Notes under the pieces: model-generated
Databases searched by the model: none
Seen by the model: the letters and a program-made list of their open reading frames with translations, nothing else
What the model was told of the DNA's origin: nothing
Shown here: piece by piece, positions 33,428-42,720 of the stretch
Position numbering within the stretch: position 1 is the stretch's first letter
Layout of the letters: each line of letters begins with the position of its first letter
Source of the DNA: an uncultured Microbacteriaceae bacterium
GTDB lineage: Bacteria; Actinomycetota; Actinomycetes; Actinomycetales; Microbacteriaceae
Assembly (NCBI GenBank): GCA_947487835.1
Contig: CANKXX010000007.1
Location: 124,001-188,000 of the forward strand
Length of the DNA stretch: 64,000 nucleotides
Reading direction: 5' to 3'
Translations under genes and position numbers: made by a program

Positions 33428-34621
33428 TCAGATCCGCTCGATAATCGTGGCGTTGGCCATCCCCGCGCCTTCGCACATGAGCTGCAGCCCGTACCGGCCC
33501 CGCGAGTCCTCGAGCTCGGACACGAGCGTGGTCAGCAGCCGCGTGCCGGAGGAGCCGAGCGCGTGCCCCAGGGCGATCGCGCCGCCGCGTGGGTTGATGC
33601 GCTCGGGGTCCGCGTCGAACTCGCGCTGCCAGGCGAGCGGAACGGGCGCGAACGCCTCATTCACCTCCACGGCGTCGAAGTCGTCGATGCCCAGCCGGCT
33701 GCGGTCGAGGATCTTGCGGGTGGCGGGCAGGATGCCGGTGAGCATCTCGATGGGGTCGGAGCCGACGACGGCGAAGTCCACGAACCGCGCCCGCGGTGTG
33801 AGGCCCAGCCGCTCCGCCGCGGCCTCGCTCGCGATCAGCACGGCGGACGCCCCGTCCGTGTAGGGCGAGGAGTTGCCCGCGGTGATGCGCCAGTCGATCT
33901 CCGGGAACCGGCGGCCCAGCTCCTCGTCCCGGAAGGCGGGGTGCAGGGCGCCCAGCTTCTCGGCCGTCGTGCCCGGCCGCATCGTCTCGTCGACGTCGTG
34001 CACGCGGGTCTTCCCCTCCGCGTCCGTCACCTCGATCGGCAGGATCTCGCGTGCGAAGTCGCCGCGGGTCGTCGCCTCGCAGGCAAGCCGGTGCGAGCGC
34101 GCCGAGAACTCGTCGAGCGCCTCCCGGTCGAGGTCCCAGCGCGCCGCGATGAGCTCCGCCGAGATGCCCTGGTGCACCAGGCCCTCGGGGAAGCGCGCGC
34201 GCACCCTCGGTCCCCACTGGTCGCGACCGAGGGTCGCGGCGTTGATCGGGTTCCTGCTCATCTGCTCGACCCCGCACGCGATGACGACGTCGTACACGCC
34301 CGCGAGCACGCCCTGCGCCGCGAACGCCACGGCCTGCTGGCTCGACCCGCACTGCCGGTCGACCGTCGTGCCGGGAACGGAGACCGGAAAGCCCGCGGCC
34401 AGCACGGCGTTCCGGGTGATGTTCACGGCCTGCTCGCCGACCTGGGAGAGGCAGCCGCCGATCACGTCGTCGAGGAGGGCCGGATCGAGGCCCACGCGAT
34501 CCACGAGCGATCGCAGCACCGTGCCCAGCAGGTCGACCGGGTGCATCGCGGCCAGCGCGCCCCCGTGCTTGCCCCGTCCGGATGCGGTGCGCACCGCATC
34601 CACGATAACCGCGTTCTGCAT
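33428..34621 (-). CDS. Acetyl-CoA acyltransferase (thiolase)
   Basis: 397 aa. The acyl-accepting Cys91 lies in DRQCGSSQQ, the catalytic His in GGAIALGHALG and the C-terminal Cys in LQLMCEGAGMAN. Cleaves 3-ketoacyl-CoA to acetyl- or propionyl-CoA. The GHALG and CEGAG motifs depart from the more usual GHPLG and CxGGG. It is most like the FadA5/steroid-type group of actinobacterial thiolases. ATG at 34621 has GAGGAAGGGG 6 nt upstream. First gene of a two-gene operon with the SDR. Confidence 0.9.
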   Translation of the reverse strand: MQNAVIVDAVRTASGRGKHGGALAAMHPVDLLGTVLRSLVDRVGLDPALLDDVIGGCLSQVGEQAVNITRNAVLAAGFPVSVPGTTVDRQCGSSQQAVAFAAQGVLAGVYDVVIACGVEQMSRNPINAATLGRDQWGPRVRARFPEGLVHQGISAELIAARWDLDREALDEFSARSHRLACEATTRGDFAREILPIEVTDAEGKTRVHDVDETMRPGTTAEKLGALHPAFRDEELGRRFPEIDWRITAGNSSPYTDGASAVLIASEAAAERLGLTPRARFVDFAVVGSDPIEMLTGILPATRKILDRSRLGIDDFDAVEVNEAFAPVPLAWQREFDADPERINPRGGAIALGHALGSSGTRLLTTLVSELEDSRGRYGLQLMCEGAGMANATIIERI

Positions 34622-34683
34622 GGCGCAGCCCCTTCCTCATCGACCGGGATGCACCCATTCTCCCTCCTTCCGGGAGGGAGCGG

Positions 34684-37600
34684 TCAGCGGGCGAGGACCT
34701 TCTGGATGCGCTGCAGGGACACCGGGACCGACGTGCCGAGCTGCTGCGCGAACAGGCTGATCCGCAGCTCCTCGAGCATCCACCTGGCCTGGACGATGTG
34801 CGGGGGCGCGTGCGCGGCGAGCGGGATGGTGCCGCCCGCGTCCGTGTACCTGGCGGTGGCGGTCTGCACCTCGGTGAGCCAGGCGCGGTCGCGGGCGGGG
34901 TTGTCCGCGAGCTTCTGCATGCGCGCGGTCACGCCCGCGAGGTAGCGGGGAAGGTCGCGCAGGTGGGCGAGGCCGGCGCGCGAGACGAAACCCGGGTGCA
35001 CGAGCCCGGCGATCTGCTCGCGGGCGTCCGTGAGCGCGGGCAGCAGCGACATGTTGGTCGCGGCCTTCACCGCCTTCTCCGCCGTGCGGGCGGCGGCGAG
35101 GACGCGGGTGACGGTCGCCACGGTCTCGAACATGCTGTCCATCACCACGCCGGACACGCGGTCGCGTGCGGTCTCGAACTGCACGCGCTGGAAGATCTGC
35201 CCGTCGGGCTGCACCCGCTCGAGCACGGAGTCCACGACGGCGACGAGGCAGTCCTCGAACAGCGCCTGGGTGTTCTGGTACGGGCTCTGGGTGAGGGTCA
35301 GCTTCTCGGCCGACGTCAGGTGCTGCTGCACGTAGGCGACGGGGGAGGGCACCGCGAGCAGGAGCAGCCGGCGCACCCCGCCGGGCAGCGCCCGCGCCTG
35401 GTCGGCGGGCGTGCTCATCAGCCGGATCGCGACGCTCGAGCCCTCGTCGACGAGGGTCGGATAGGCGCGGATGACGGCGTCGCCCTGGCGGGTGTCGAGG
35501 AACCGGGGGAGTTCGTCGAAGTCCCAGGTCGTGATACCCGAGCGTTCGATCGCGTGGTGCGTGCGCGACGACGCCTCGGCGACGCTCTCCCGGGCGCGGC
35601 TCGCGAGTCGGCGCTGCAGGTCGGGGAGGTCCTTGCCCTGCGCGACCGGGCGGCCGCGCTCATCGACGACCGAGAAAGTCATCCGGAGGTGCGCGGGCAC
35701 CCGCTCGAGGTCGAAGTCCTCCGGGGCCACCCGCACGCCGGTCTGCCGGGTCATCAGGGCCGAGAGGGTGGGAAGGAAGCCGCCGGTGCCCGTGCCCTCC
35801 ACCGGGTCGGGCACGGTCGCGGGCAGCGCGGCGAGCAGCCGGTCCGACCACTCGGCCGCGGGCACGAAGTTGCGGCGGATCGCCTTGGGCAGGCTGCGCA
35901 GCAGGGCGGTGATCAGCTCCGCCCGCATCCCGGGCACCTGCCAATCGAAGCCCTCGGGCGAGAGCCGGGCGAGCAGCGCGAGCGGCACGGTCACCGTCAC
36001 GCCGTCGTCCTCGGCGCCGGGCTCGAACCGGTAGCGGAGCTTCAGCCGCTGGTCGCCCTGACGCCAGGCGGCGGGGAACGCGTTCTCGTCGACGTCGACC
36101 GCGTCGTCGTCCTCGACGAGCGCCTCGGCCGTCATGGTGAGCAGGTCCGGCTGCTCCTCGCGGGCCTTCCGCCACCAGGAGGTGAAGCCGCGGACGCTGT
36201 TCACGTCCTGCGGGATGCGCCGGTTGTAGAACTCGAACACGGCCTCGTCGTCGAGCAGGATGTCGCGGCGGCGGGTGCGCTCCTCGACCTCGGCGAGCTC
36301 CTTGCGCAGGCGGCGGTTCTCGCGGTCGAAGTCGAAGAGCCGGTCACGGCCGGTCTCGTTGGGCCACTCGCCCTCGACCAGGGCGTGCCGGAGGAACAGC
36401 TCCCGGGCGTAGGCGGGGTCGATCCGGGCGAACTGCGCGCGCCGGCGGGCGATGATCGGCACGCCGAACAGCGTCACCCGCTCCCACGCCACCGCGGCGC
36501 CCTGCTTCTTCTCCCAGTGCGGCTCGCTGTAGGCGCGCTTCACCAGCTCGCCGGCGATGGGCTCCGCCCAGGCGGGGTCGATGGCGGCGTTCATGCGCGC
36601 GAACAGGCGCGAGGTCTCGACGAGCTCGGCGCTCATCACGGCCGCGGGCTGCCGCTTCGCGAGGGCGGAGCCGGGGAAGATGAGGAACCGGGACTGGCGC
36701 GCGCCGACGTAGTCCTTCTTCGCCGCGTCCTTCAGGCCGATGTGGCTGAGCAGCCCGGCGAGCAGCGACTTGTGGATGCCGTCGGGGTTCACGCTCGGGT
36801 CGCCGATGGTGAGCCCGAGCGGCTTGGCCAGCTGGCGCAGCTGCCGCAGCACGTCCTGCCACTCCCGCACGCGCAGGTAGTTGAGGTACTCGGCCTTGCA
36901 GAGCCGCCGGAACGCGCTCGAGCCGAGCTCGCGCTGCTTCTCCTCCAGGTAGTTCCAGAGGTTGAGCAGCGTCAGGAAGTCGCTGGTCGGGTCGGTGAAC
37001 CGCGCGTGCATCTCGTCCGCCTGCTGCCGGCGCTCGAGCGGGCGCTCGCGCACGTCCTGGATGGTCAGGGCCGCGACGATGATCATCACCTCGCGGCTCG
37101 TGCCGTGCCGCTTCGACTCGACGACCATGCGGGCGAACCGCGGGTCGATCGGCAGCCGGGCCAGGTCGCGGCCGACGCGGGTGAGGGCGGGCTGGCCCTC
37201 CTTCGTGCGCACGACGGCGCCGAGCTCCGCGAGCAGGTCGATGCCGTCCTTGATGCCGCGGGGGTCCGGCGGCTGCAGGAAGGGGAACGCCGCGATGTCG
37301 CCGAGGCTGAGCGACACCATCTGCAGGATGACGGCCGCGAGGTTCGTGCGCAGGATCTCGGGCTCGGTGTACTCGGGGCGGCGGGTGAAGTCCTCCTCGG
37401 AGTAGAGGCGGATGGCGATGCCGGGGCTCGTGCGGCCGGATCGGCCGGAGCGCTGGTTGGCCGACGCCTGGGAGATGGCCTCGATGGGCAGGCGCTGCAC
37501 CTTCGCGCGCACGCTGTACCGGGAGATGCGGGCGGTGCCGGCGTCGATGACGTACTTGATGCCGGGCACGGTGAGGCTCGTCTCGGCCACGTTCGTGGCG

Positions 37601-38589
37601 AGCACGACCCGGCGCCGGATGCCGGCCTGCGCGGACGGGCGGAACACGCGGTGCTGGTCGGCGGCGGAGAGCCGGCCGTAGAGCGGCAGCACCTCGGTGG
37701 CGCGGTCGAGCGCCGAGCCGGAGGAGAGCCGCCCGCGGATGGACTCCTCGGCGTCGCGGATCTCGTTCTCGCCGGAGAGGAACACGAGCACGTCACCGGG
37801 CGCCTCGCCCGCGAGCTCGTCGAGGGCGGCGTTGATGCCCTCGAGGTAGTCCCGGTCGTCGGCCGTGATGCCGTCGTCCGCATCCGCGTCGGGGTCGTCG
37901 TCGTCCAGCTGCTCGGCGACCAGCGGGCGGTACCGGACGTCGACGGGGTAGGTGCGCCCGGACACCTCGACCACCGGCGCGCCGTCGAAGTGCCGGGAGA
38001 AGCTCTCCGGGTCGATGGTCGCGGAGGTGATGACGAGCTTCAGGTCGGGCCGCGTCGGCAGCAGCTGCTTGAGGTAGCCCAGCAGGAAGTCGATGTTGAG
38101 GCTGCGCTCGTGCGCCTCGTCGATGATGATCGCGTCGTACTTGGCGAGCGTGCGGTCCCGGTGGATCTCGTTCAGCAGGATGCCGTCGGTCATCAGCTTG
38201 ATGCGGGTCTCGGCGGAGACGCGGTCGGTGAAGCGCACCTGGTAGCCGACGAGGCGTCCGACCTCCGAGCCGAGTTCCTCCGCGATGCGCTCGGAGATGG
38301 TGCGGGCGGCGATCCGGCGGGGCTGGGTGTGACCGATGCTCGTGCAGCCGAGCTCGAGCAGGATCTTGGGCAGCTGCGTCGTCTTGCCCGAGCCCGTGGC
38401 GCCCGCGACGATGACGACCTGGTTCTCCCGGATCGCGGCCGCGATGTCGTCGCGCTTCTGGCTGACCGGCAGCTCGGCCGGGTAGGAGATGACGAGGGTC
38501 TCGGCCCGGGCAGGAGCGGCGTTGGCGGGTGCGGCATTCGCGGGTGCGGCGCTCTCGGGGGCGGCGGCTTCCGGCGACGAGGGTGACAT
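34684..38589 (-). CDS. hrpA: ATP-dependent RNA helicase HrpA (DEAH box)
   Basis: 1301-aa helicase. After an Ala/Pro-rich leader with the repeat APANAAPANAAPA come the Walker A GATGSGKTT, DEAH motif IIIDEAHERSLN, motif III TSATID, the RecA2 QRSGRSGRT region, ratchet and OB-like domains and the long HrpA-specific C-terminal domain. Length matches the bacterial family (about 1300 aa). HrpA acts on structured mRNA and stalled ribosomes in E. coli. ATG at 38589 is chosen because the frame upstream is non-coding; a TACGAT box lies 8 nt before it. A seven-codon stretch VPDPVEG at 35792-35814 echoes the translated dispersed repeat. Confidence 0.96.
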   Translation of the reverse strand: MSPSSPEAAAPESAAPANAAPANAAPARAETLVISYPAELPVSQKRDDIAAAIRENQVVIVAGATGSGKTTQLPKILLELGCTSIGHTQPRRIAARTISERIAEELGSEVGRLVGYQVRFTDRVSAETRIKLMTDGILLNEIHRDRTLAKYDAIIIDEAHERSLNIDFLLGYLKQLLPTRPDLKLVITSATIDPESFSRHFDGAPVVEVSGRTYPVDVRYRPLVAEQLDDDDPDADADDGITADDRDYLEGINAALDELAGEAPGDVLVFLSGENEIRDAEESIRGRLSSGSALDRATEVLPLYGRLSAADQHRVFRPSAQAGIRRRVVLATNVAETSLTVPGIKYVIDAGTARISRYSVRAKVQRLPIEAISQASANQRSGRSGRTSPGIAIRLYSEEDFTRRPEYTEPEILRTNLAAVILQMVSLSLGDIAAFPFLQPPDPRGIKDGIDLLAELGAVVRTKEGQPALTRVGRDLARLPIDPRFARMVVESKRHGTSREVMIIVAALTIQDVRERPLERRQQADEMHARFTDPTSDFLTLLNLWNYLEEKQRELGSSAFRRLCKAEYLNYLRVREWQDVLRQLRQLAKPLGLTIGDPSVNPDGIHKSLLAGLLSHIGLKDAAKKDYVGARQSRFLIFPGSALAKRQPAAVMSAELVETSRLFARMNAAIDPAWAEPIAGELVKRAYSEPHWEKKQGAAVAWERVTLFGVPIIARRRAQFARIDPAYARELFLRHALVEGEWPNETGRDRLFDFDRENRRLRKELAEVEERTRRRDILLDDEAVFEFYNRRIPQDVNSVRGFTSWWRKAREEQPDLLTMTAEALVEDDDAVDVDENAFPAAWRQGDQRLKLRYRFEPGAEDDGVTVTVPLALLARLSPEGFDWQVPGMRAELITALLRSLPKAIRRNFVPAAEWSDRLLAALPATVPDPVEGTGTGGFLPTLSALMTRQTGVRVAPEDFDLERVPAHLRMTFSVVDERGRPVAQGKDLPDLQRRLASRARESVAEASSRTHHAIERSGITTWDFDELPRFLDTRQGDAVIRAYPTLVDEGSSVAIRLMSTPADQARALPGGVRRLLLLAVPSPVAYVQQHLTSAEKLTLTQSPYQNTQALFEDCLVAVVDSVLERVQPDGQIFQRVQFETARDRVSGVVMDSMFETVATVTRVLAAARTAEKAVKAATNMSLLPALTDAREQIAGLVHPGFVSRAGLAHLRDLPRYLAGVTARMQKLADNPARDRAWLTEVQTATARYTDAGGTIPLAAHAPPHIVQARWMLEELRISLFAQQLGTSVPVSLQRIQKVLAR

Positions 38590-38684
38590 GGCCTTCCATC
38601 GTACGTCCTCGCGTCCGGGTGGGCGGGGGAGCGGGCGGGGGCGGGCCCGGGGCGACGACAGCCCGGCGCGAGTAGACCTGAGGT

Positions 38685-39518
38685 ATGACGGATACTCGAT
38701 CGATCCCCGCACTCCCGCTCTCCGACGGCACGACCATCCCCCAGTTCGGCTTCGGGGTCTTCAAGGTCGACCCCGATCGCGCGTACGAGATCGTGAGCGA
38801 CGCGCTCGCCGTGGGGTACCGCCACATCGACACCGCTGCCATCTACGGCAACGAGGAGGGCGTGGGCCGCGCGATCGCCGAGTCCGGCATCCCGCGCGAC
38901 GAGCTCTACGTCACGACGAAGCTGTTCAACACCGACCAGGGCTACGACTCGGCGTTCCGCGCCTTCGACACGAGCATCGAGAAGCTCGGCCTCGACTACG
39001 TGAACCTGTACCTCATCCACTGGCCGTGCCCCGCGAAGGACCTCTACGTCGACAGCTGGCGCGCGCTCGAGAAGATCCGCGAGAACGGCGGCACCCGCTC
39101 CATCGGCGTCTCCAACTTCATGGTGCCGCACCTCGAGCGGCTCGCGGCCGAGACGGACACGGTGCCGGTCGTGAACCAGATCGAGCTGCACCCCTACCAC
39201 CAGCAGCCCGAGGTGACCGCGTACGGGCGCGAGCACGGCATCGTGACCGAGGCCTGGAGCCCGTTGGCCGCCGGTGCGATCCCCGAGGATGCACCCATCG
39301 TCGACGCCGCCGCAGCGCACGGGAAGTCGAACGCCCAGGTGATCCTGCGCTGGCACATCCAGACCGGCAACGTCGTCTTCCCCAAGTCCAACCGCCGCGA
39401 GCGCATGGTCGAGAACCTCGACATCTTCGACTTCGAGCTGAGCGAGGACGAGGTCCAGGCCATCAGTGCGCTCGAGCGCGAGGGCCGCGTGGGCGGGAAC
39501 CCGTTCGAGGTGAACTGA
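38685..39518 (+). CDS. Aldo/keto reductase (2,5-diketo-D-gluconate reductase-like)
   Basis: 277 aa, same length and architecture as the gene at 25599-26432: [26 protein letters not shown] (Asp, Tyr), TTKLFN (Lys), LYLIHWP (His), [12 protein letters not shown] (cofactor phosphate). Broad NADPH-dependent carbonyl reduction expected. A TAGACC stretch lies 6 nt before the ATG. The next gene starts 1 bp after its stop, so they are cotranscribed. Confidence 0.92.
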   Translation: MTDTRSIPALPLSDGTTIPQFGFGVFKVDPDRAYEIVSDALAVGYRHIDTAAIYGNEEGVGRAIAESGIPRDELYVTTKLFNTDQGYDSAFRAFDTSIEKLGLDYVNLYLIHWPCPAKDLYVDSWRALEKIRENGGTRSIGVSNFMVPHLERLAAETDTVPVVNQIELHPYHQQPEVTAYGREHGIVTEAWSPLAAGAIPEDAPIVDAAAAHGKSNAQVILRWHIQTGNVVFPKSNRRERMVENLDIFDFELSEDEVQAISALEREGRVGGNPFEVN

Positions 39519-39519
39519 C

Positions 39520-41523
39520 ATGACCAACCGCCTCGGCGACGCCGTCAGCCCCTATCTGCGCAGCCACGCCGACAACCCCGTCGACTGGTGGCCGTGGGGG
39601 GCGGAGGCGTTCGCCGAGGCGGAGCGCCGCGACGTGCCCGTGCTCGTCTCGATCGGCTACGCGACGTGCCACTGGTGCCACGTCATGGCGCGGGAGAGCT
39701 TCAGTGACCCGGAGCTCGCCGCCGTGCTGAACGAGGGCTTCGTGTCCATCAAGGTGGACCGCGAGGAGCACCCGGACGTCGACGCGAGCTACATCGCGGC
39801 GGCCGGCGCGTTCACGAGGAACCTCGGCTGGCCGCTGAACGTCTTCGTCACGCCGCGGGGCCGGGTCTTCCACGCCGGCACGTACTCACCGCCGCGGCCG
39901 ATCGTGGGGCACCCGTCGTTCCAGCAGATCCTCGACGCGGTCACCGAGGCGTGGCGGGAGCGCCGGCTCGACGTCGAGGAGAACGCCGACCGGCTCGCGC
40001 AGGCGCTCGCCGCAGCGGCTGAGCGCCTGGCCGCGGCGGGCGACGAGCTGCCGGACGCGGCGGCCTTCGACCGCATCGCCGCGGAGCTGGCCGGGCACGA
40101 GGACCGCGAGTTCGGCGGCTTCGGCAGCGCGCCGAAGTTCCCCATGGTGCCCGTACTGCTGCTCCTGCAGACGCTCGGCTCGGGCGGCACCCTGTCGCCC
40201 GAGCGGTCGGCGCAGCTGCGCGCCCTGGTCGCCCGCACGCTGCGGACGATGGCCGCATCCGATCTGCGGGACGCCGTCGAGGGCGGCTTCTTCCGCTACT
40301 CGACGAAGCGCGACTGGTCCGACCCGCACTACGAGCGGATGCTGTACGACAACGCGTTGCTGCTCGACGCGTATACCCGGCTCGCCCAGGATCGCGGCTC
40401 GGACGGCGACGTGGACGGGGAGGCCGCGCAGACAGCGGCAGAGGCCGCCGAGATCGCGGCGGGCATCGCCTCCTTCCTCACCACGGTCCTGCAGCGCCCC
40501 GAGGGCGGCTTCGGGTCGGCGCAGGACTCGGAGAGCATCGTCGACGGCAAGCGCGTCGAGGGCGTCTACTACTCCCTCGACGCCGAGGCCCGGCGCTCCC
40601 AGCAGCCGCCCGCCGTGGACGGCAAGGTGCTCACCGGCTGGAACGGACTCGCCATCGGCGCGCTGTCCCGGGCCGGGGTCGCGCTCGACCGGCCCGACTG
40701 GATCGACGCAGCCACGCGGGCCGCCGACTTCCTCCTCGACACCCACCTCGGCGAGGACGGGACGCTGCTGCGCGCCTCCCTCGACGGCAGGCCGTCCCCC
40801 GCGACCGCGACGCTCGAGGATCACGGCATGCTTGCGGGCGGCCTGCTCGAGCTCGCGCTGGCCCGCGGCGACGCCCGCTACGCGACGACCGCGCGGCGGC
40901 TCGTCGACGCCCTGATCGTGCCCGGCCGGGGGTTCGCGGTGCCCGGCGGCGCCGATCCCACCCTCAGCGGGTTCGGGCTCGCGCTCACGGTCGACCTGAG
41001 CGAGGGTGCGTACCCCTCCGGCCTCAGCGCCGCCGCATCCGCCGCGCACCGGCTGTTCCTGCTCACCGCCGACACCCGGTACCTCGAGGCGGCGCGGGCC
41101 GCGCTCGGCACGGTTGCGCCGTCAGCCGTGCAGGCGTCCGTGTCCTTCGGCGCGGCGCTCGAGGCGATGGTGCACGTGTCGGCCGAGCCCACCCAGCTCG
41201 TGGTCGTCACCGGGGAGCCCGGCGGATCCGGTGCGTCGGGTGAGACGGCGGCGCCGGCGGCCTCGGGGTCGGAGTCGGTGGGGATCCTCCGCCTGGCGCG
41301 GGCGGCGTTCGGCTCCGGCCTCGGACCGGGCTCGATCTGCGCGATCGCAAGCCCCGCCGCGACCGAGGCCCTCGCCGCGGCGGGCTTCGAGCTGTTCGAG
41401 GGGCGACGCCCGATGCGCGGCGAGACGACGGCGTACTACTGCACGGACTTCGTGTGCCGGCTGCCCGTCACCGAACCGGACGCCCTCGGCGCACTCCTCC
41501 ACCCCGCAGCCGCGACGCCCTGA
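39520..41523 (+). CDS. DUF255 thioredoxin-fold protein (YyaL/SPATA20-like)
   Basis: 667 aa. The N-terminal thioredoxin-like DUF255 domain starts [20 protein letters not shown] and contains the CHWC motif (Cys50, Cys53). The rest resembles an alpha/alpha-barrel glycosidase-like domain ([44 protein letters not shown]). The family is conserved from bacteria to mammals; its biochemical activity is not established. ATG at 39520 follows the aldo/keto reductase stop by one base. Confidence 0.9.
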   Translation: MTNRLGDAVSPYLRSHADNPVDWWPWGAEAFAEAERRDVPVLVSIGYATCHWCHVMARESFSDPELAAVLNEGFVSIKVDREEHPDVDASYIAAAGAFTRNLGWPLNVFVTPRGRVFHAGTYSPPRPIVGHPSFQQILDAVTEAWRERRLDVEENADRLAQALAAAAERLAAAGDELPDAAAFDRIAAELAGHEDREFGGFGSAPKFPMVPVLLLLQTLGSGGTLSPERSAQLRALVARTLRTMAASDLRDAVEGGFFRYSTKRDWSDPHYERMLYDNALLLDAYTRLAQDRGSDGDVDGEAAQTAAEAAEIAAGIASFLTTVLQRPEGGFGSAQDSESIVDGKRVEGVYYSLDAEARRSQQPPAVDGKVLTGWNGLAIGALSRAGVALDRPDWIDAATRAADFLLDTHLGEDGTLLRASLDGRPSPATATLEDHGMLAGGLLELALARGDARYATTARRLVDALIVPGRGFAVPGGADPTLSGFGLALTVDLSEGAYPSGLSAAASAAHRLFLLTADTRYLEAARAALGTVAPSAVQASVSFGAALEAMVHVSAEPTQLVVVTGEPGGSGASGETAAPAASGSESVGILRLARAAFGSGLGPGSICAIASPAATEALAAAGFELFEGRRPMRGETTAYYCTDFVCRLPVTEPDALGALLHPAAATP

Positions 41524-41549
41524 CCCGTCCCCGCCCCGTCCCCAACCTG

Positions 41550-41606
41550 TGAGGTGCCGGATTCGGTCCCGTTGGGGCCCGAAAAAGGACCGAGCCGGGC
41601 ACCTCA
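41550..41606. repeat. REP-like palindrome, copy 1
   Basis: Left arm TGAGGTGCCGGATTCGGTCC (41550-41569) and right arm GGACCGAGCCGGGCACCTCA (41587-41606) pair at 17 of 20 positions around a 17-nt loop containing GGGGCCCG. The right arm covers the stop codon of the sulfurtransferase gene. It lies between two convergent genes, so it may also terminate transcription. Confidence 0.75.
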
Positions 41607-42548
41607 GCGGTGCTTGGCCCGGGCGCGACGGGCGGAAGCGGACGACGACGCGGTGACCGGCTCGGCCGGGGCGGCCGGCGGCTTGCCGAAGACGAGCGGG
41701 GCGTCCGGATCCGCCGCCCACTCGTTGAGGGAGCCGTCGTAGATCGCGACGTCGCGGTGCCCCAGCAGCGTGAGGGCGAGGGCGTCGGATGCGGCGGCGA
41801 TCCCGGCGCCGCAGTACGCCACGACGCGGGGCGCCTTCAGCACCGGCGCGAGCGTGGCGCGGAGCCGCGCGCCGTCCAGCAGCCGGGACGACGCGTCGCG
41901 CAGCTGAGCGGCGGGCACGCTGACGCTGCCCGGGATCACGCCGGGCCGGGGCCTCGTCGTCGCGGCCTCGCCGGTGAACTCGCCCGCGGGCACGGCGCAC
42001 AGCAGCACCGCATCCTCGTCCCCGCGCAGCACGGCCTCGACGAACGCCCGGTCCACCCAGAGGTCCTCCCGCGGCTCGGCGGCGAAGCGGGCGGGGGCCG
42101 GCTCGTTGTGCCCGGTCTCTATGTCGCGCTCGTCGCTCCGCCATCGAGCGAGCCCGCCGTCGACGATCGCGACGTCGTCGTGGCCGAAGGCCCGGAAGAG
42201 CCACCAGAGGCGCGGCGCCCAGTTGCCGCCCTGGCCGTCGTAGACGATCACCGTCGTGTCGCGGTCGATGCCGAGTGCACCCGCCGCGGCCTCGAAGCGC
42301 TCCCGGGTCGGCCGGGTGAAGGGGTGCGGCGCGCCCGGCTCGCTGAACTCCTCGATCAGGTCGGCGAAGAAGGCGCCGGGCACGTGGCCGTCGAAGAGGT
42401 AGGAGTCGTACCCGCTGAGCCAGGCCCGGCCGCCGCCCGGCGTCGTGTAGGGGAGCACGCTCGCGTCGAGCACCACCATCCGCTCCGCGCCCAGGTGGTC
42501 GGCGAGCCACTGGGTGGAGACGACGGGGGAGGAGAGGCGACCGCTCAT
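41604..42548 (-). CDS. Rhodanese-type sulfurtransferase (thiosulfate/3-mercaptopyruvate)
   Basis: 314 aa with two rhodanese domains. The first (VVSTQWLADHLGAERMVVLDA...) lacks a catalytic Cys; the second carries Cys246 in the active loop AYCGAGIAA. A loop of the CGxGx type with small residues is closer to 3-mercaptopyruvate sulfurtransferases than to the CRKGVT loop of rhodaneses, but specificity is uncertain. ATG at 42548 with TAGCGT 6 nt upstream. A basic Ser/Ala/Arg tail (SSSASARRARAKHR) ends the protein. Both ends of the gene are bordered by related palindromes. Confidence 0.88.
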   Translation of the reverse strand: MSGRLSSPVVSTQWLADHLGAERMVVLDASVLPYTTPGGGRAWLSGYDSYLFDGHVPGAFFADLIEEFSEPGAPHPFTRPTRERFEAAAGALGIDRDTTVIVYDGQGGNWAPRLWWLFRAFGHDDVAIVDGGLARWRSDERDIETGHNEPAPARFAAEPREDLWVDRAFVEAVLRGDEDAVLLCAVPAGEFTGEAATTRPRPGVIPGSVSVPAAQLRDASSRLLDGARLRATLAPVLKAPRVVAYCGAGIAAASDALALTLLGHRDVAIYDGSLNEWAADPDAPLVFGKPPAAPAEPVTASSSASARRARAKHR

Positions 42549-42554
42549 GCCGAC

Positions 42555-42560
42555 ACGCTA
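42555..42560 (-). promoter_or_regulatory. -10 box TAGCGT of the sulfurtransferase gene
   Basis: On the minus strand TAGCGT ends 6 nt before the ATG at 42548; no ribosome-binding site is visible, so a leaderless mRNA is likely. Confidence 0.5.
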
Positions 42561-42608
42561 GGCGGCATTCCGCATTTCCGCACCTGATGGAGTCACGCGC
42601 GGTAACCC

Positions 42609-42667
42609 GTGAGGTGCCGCACTCGGTCCCTCGCGCGGCCCGGGAAGGACCGGATCCGGCACCTCAC
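42609..42667. repeat. REP-like palindrome, copy 2
   Basis: Left arm begins GTGAGGTGCCGC (42609-42629) and right arm GGACCGGATCCGGCACCTCAC (42647-42667), around a loop containing GCGGCCCGGG. Arms and loop resemble copy 1 at 41550-41606. It lies between the divergently placed sulfurtransferase promoter and the serine dehydratase 3' end. Confidence 0.75.
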
Positions 42668-42720
42668 TGGTTCGAGAGAAGCTTCGAGAAAGGGGGAAGA
42701 CGAAAGGGGGAAGACGGGGA

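Noticed and set aside
34798-38586. Open frame of 1262 codons on the plus strand opposite hrpA
   Set aside because: Low-complexity Val/Gly/Arg/Leu translation without motifs; hrpA on the other strand has every DEAH-helicase motif.
42609-42667. Simple rho-independent terminator
   Set aside because: The position upstream of a start codon and the relation to the copy at 41550-41606 fit a dispersed element better, although termination activity for sdaA cannot be excluded.
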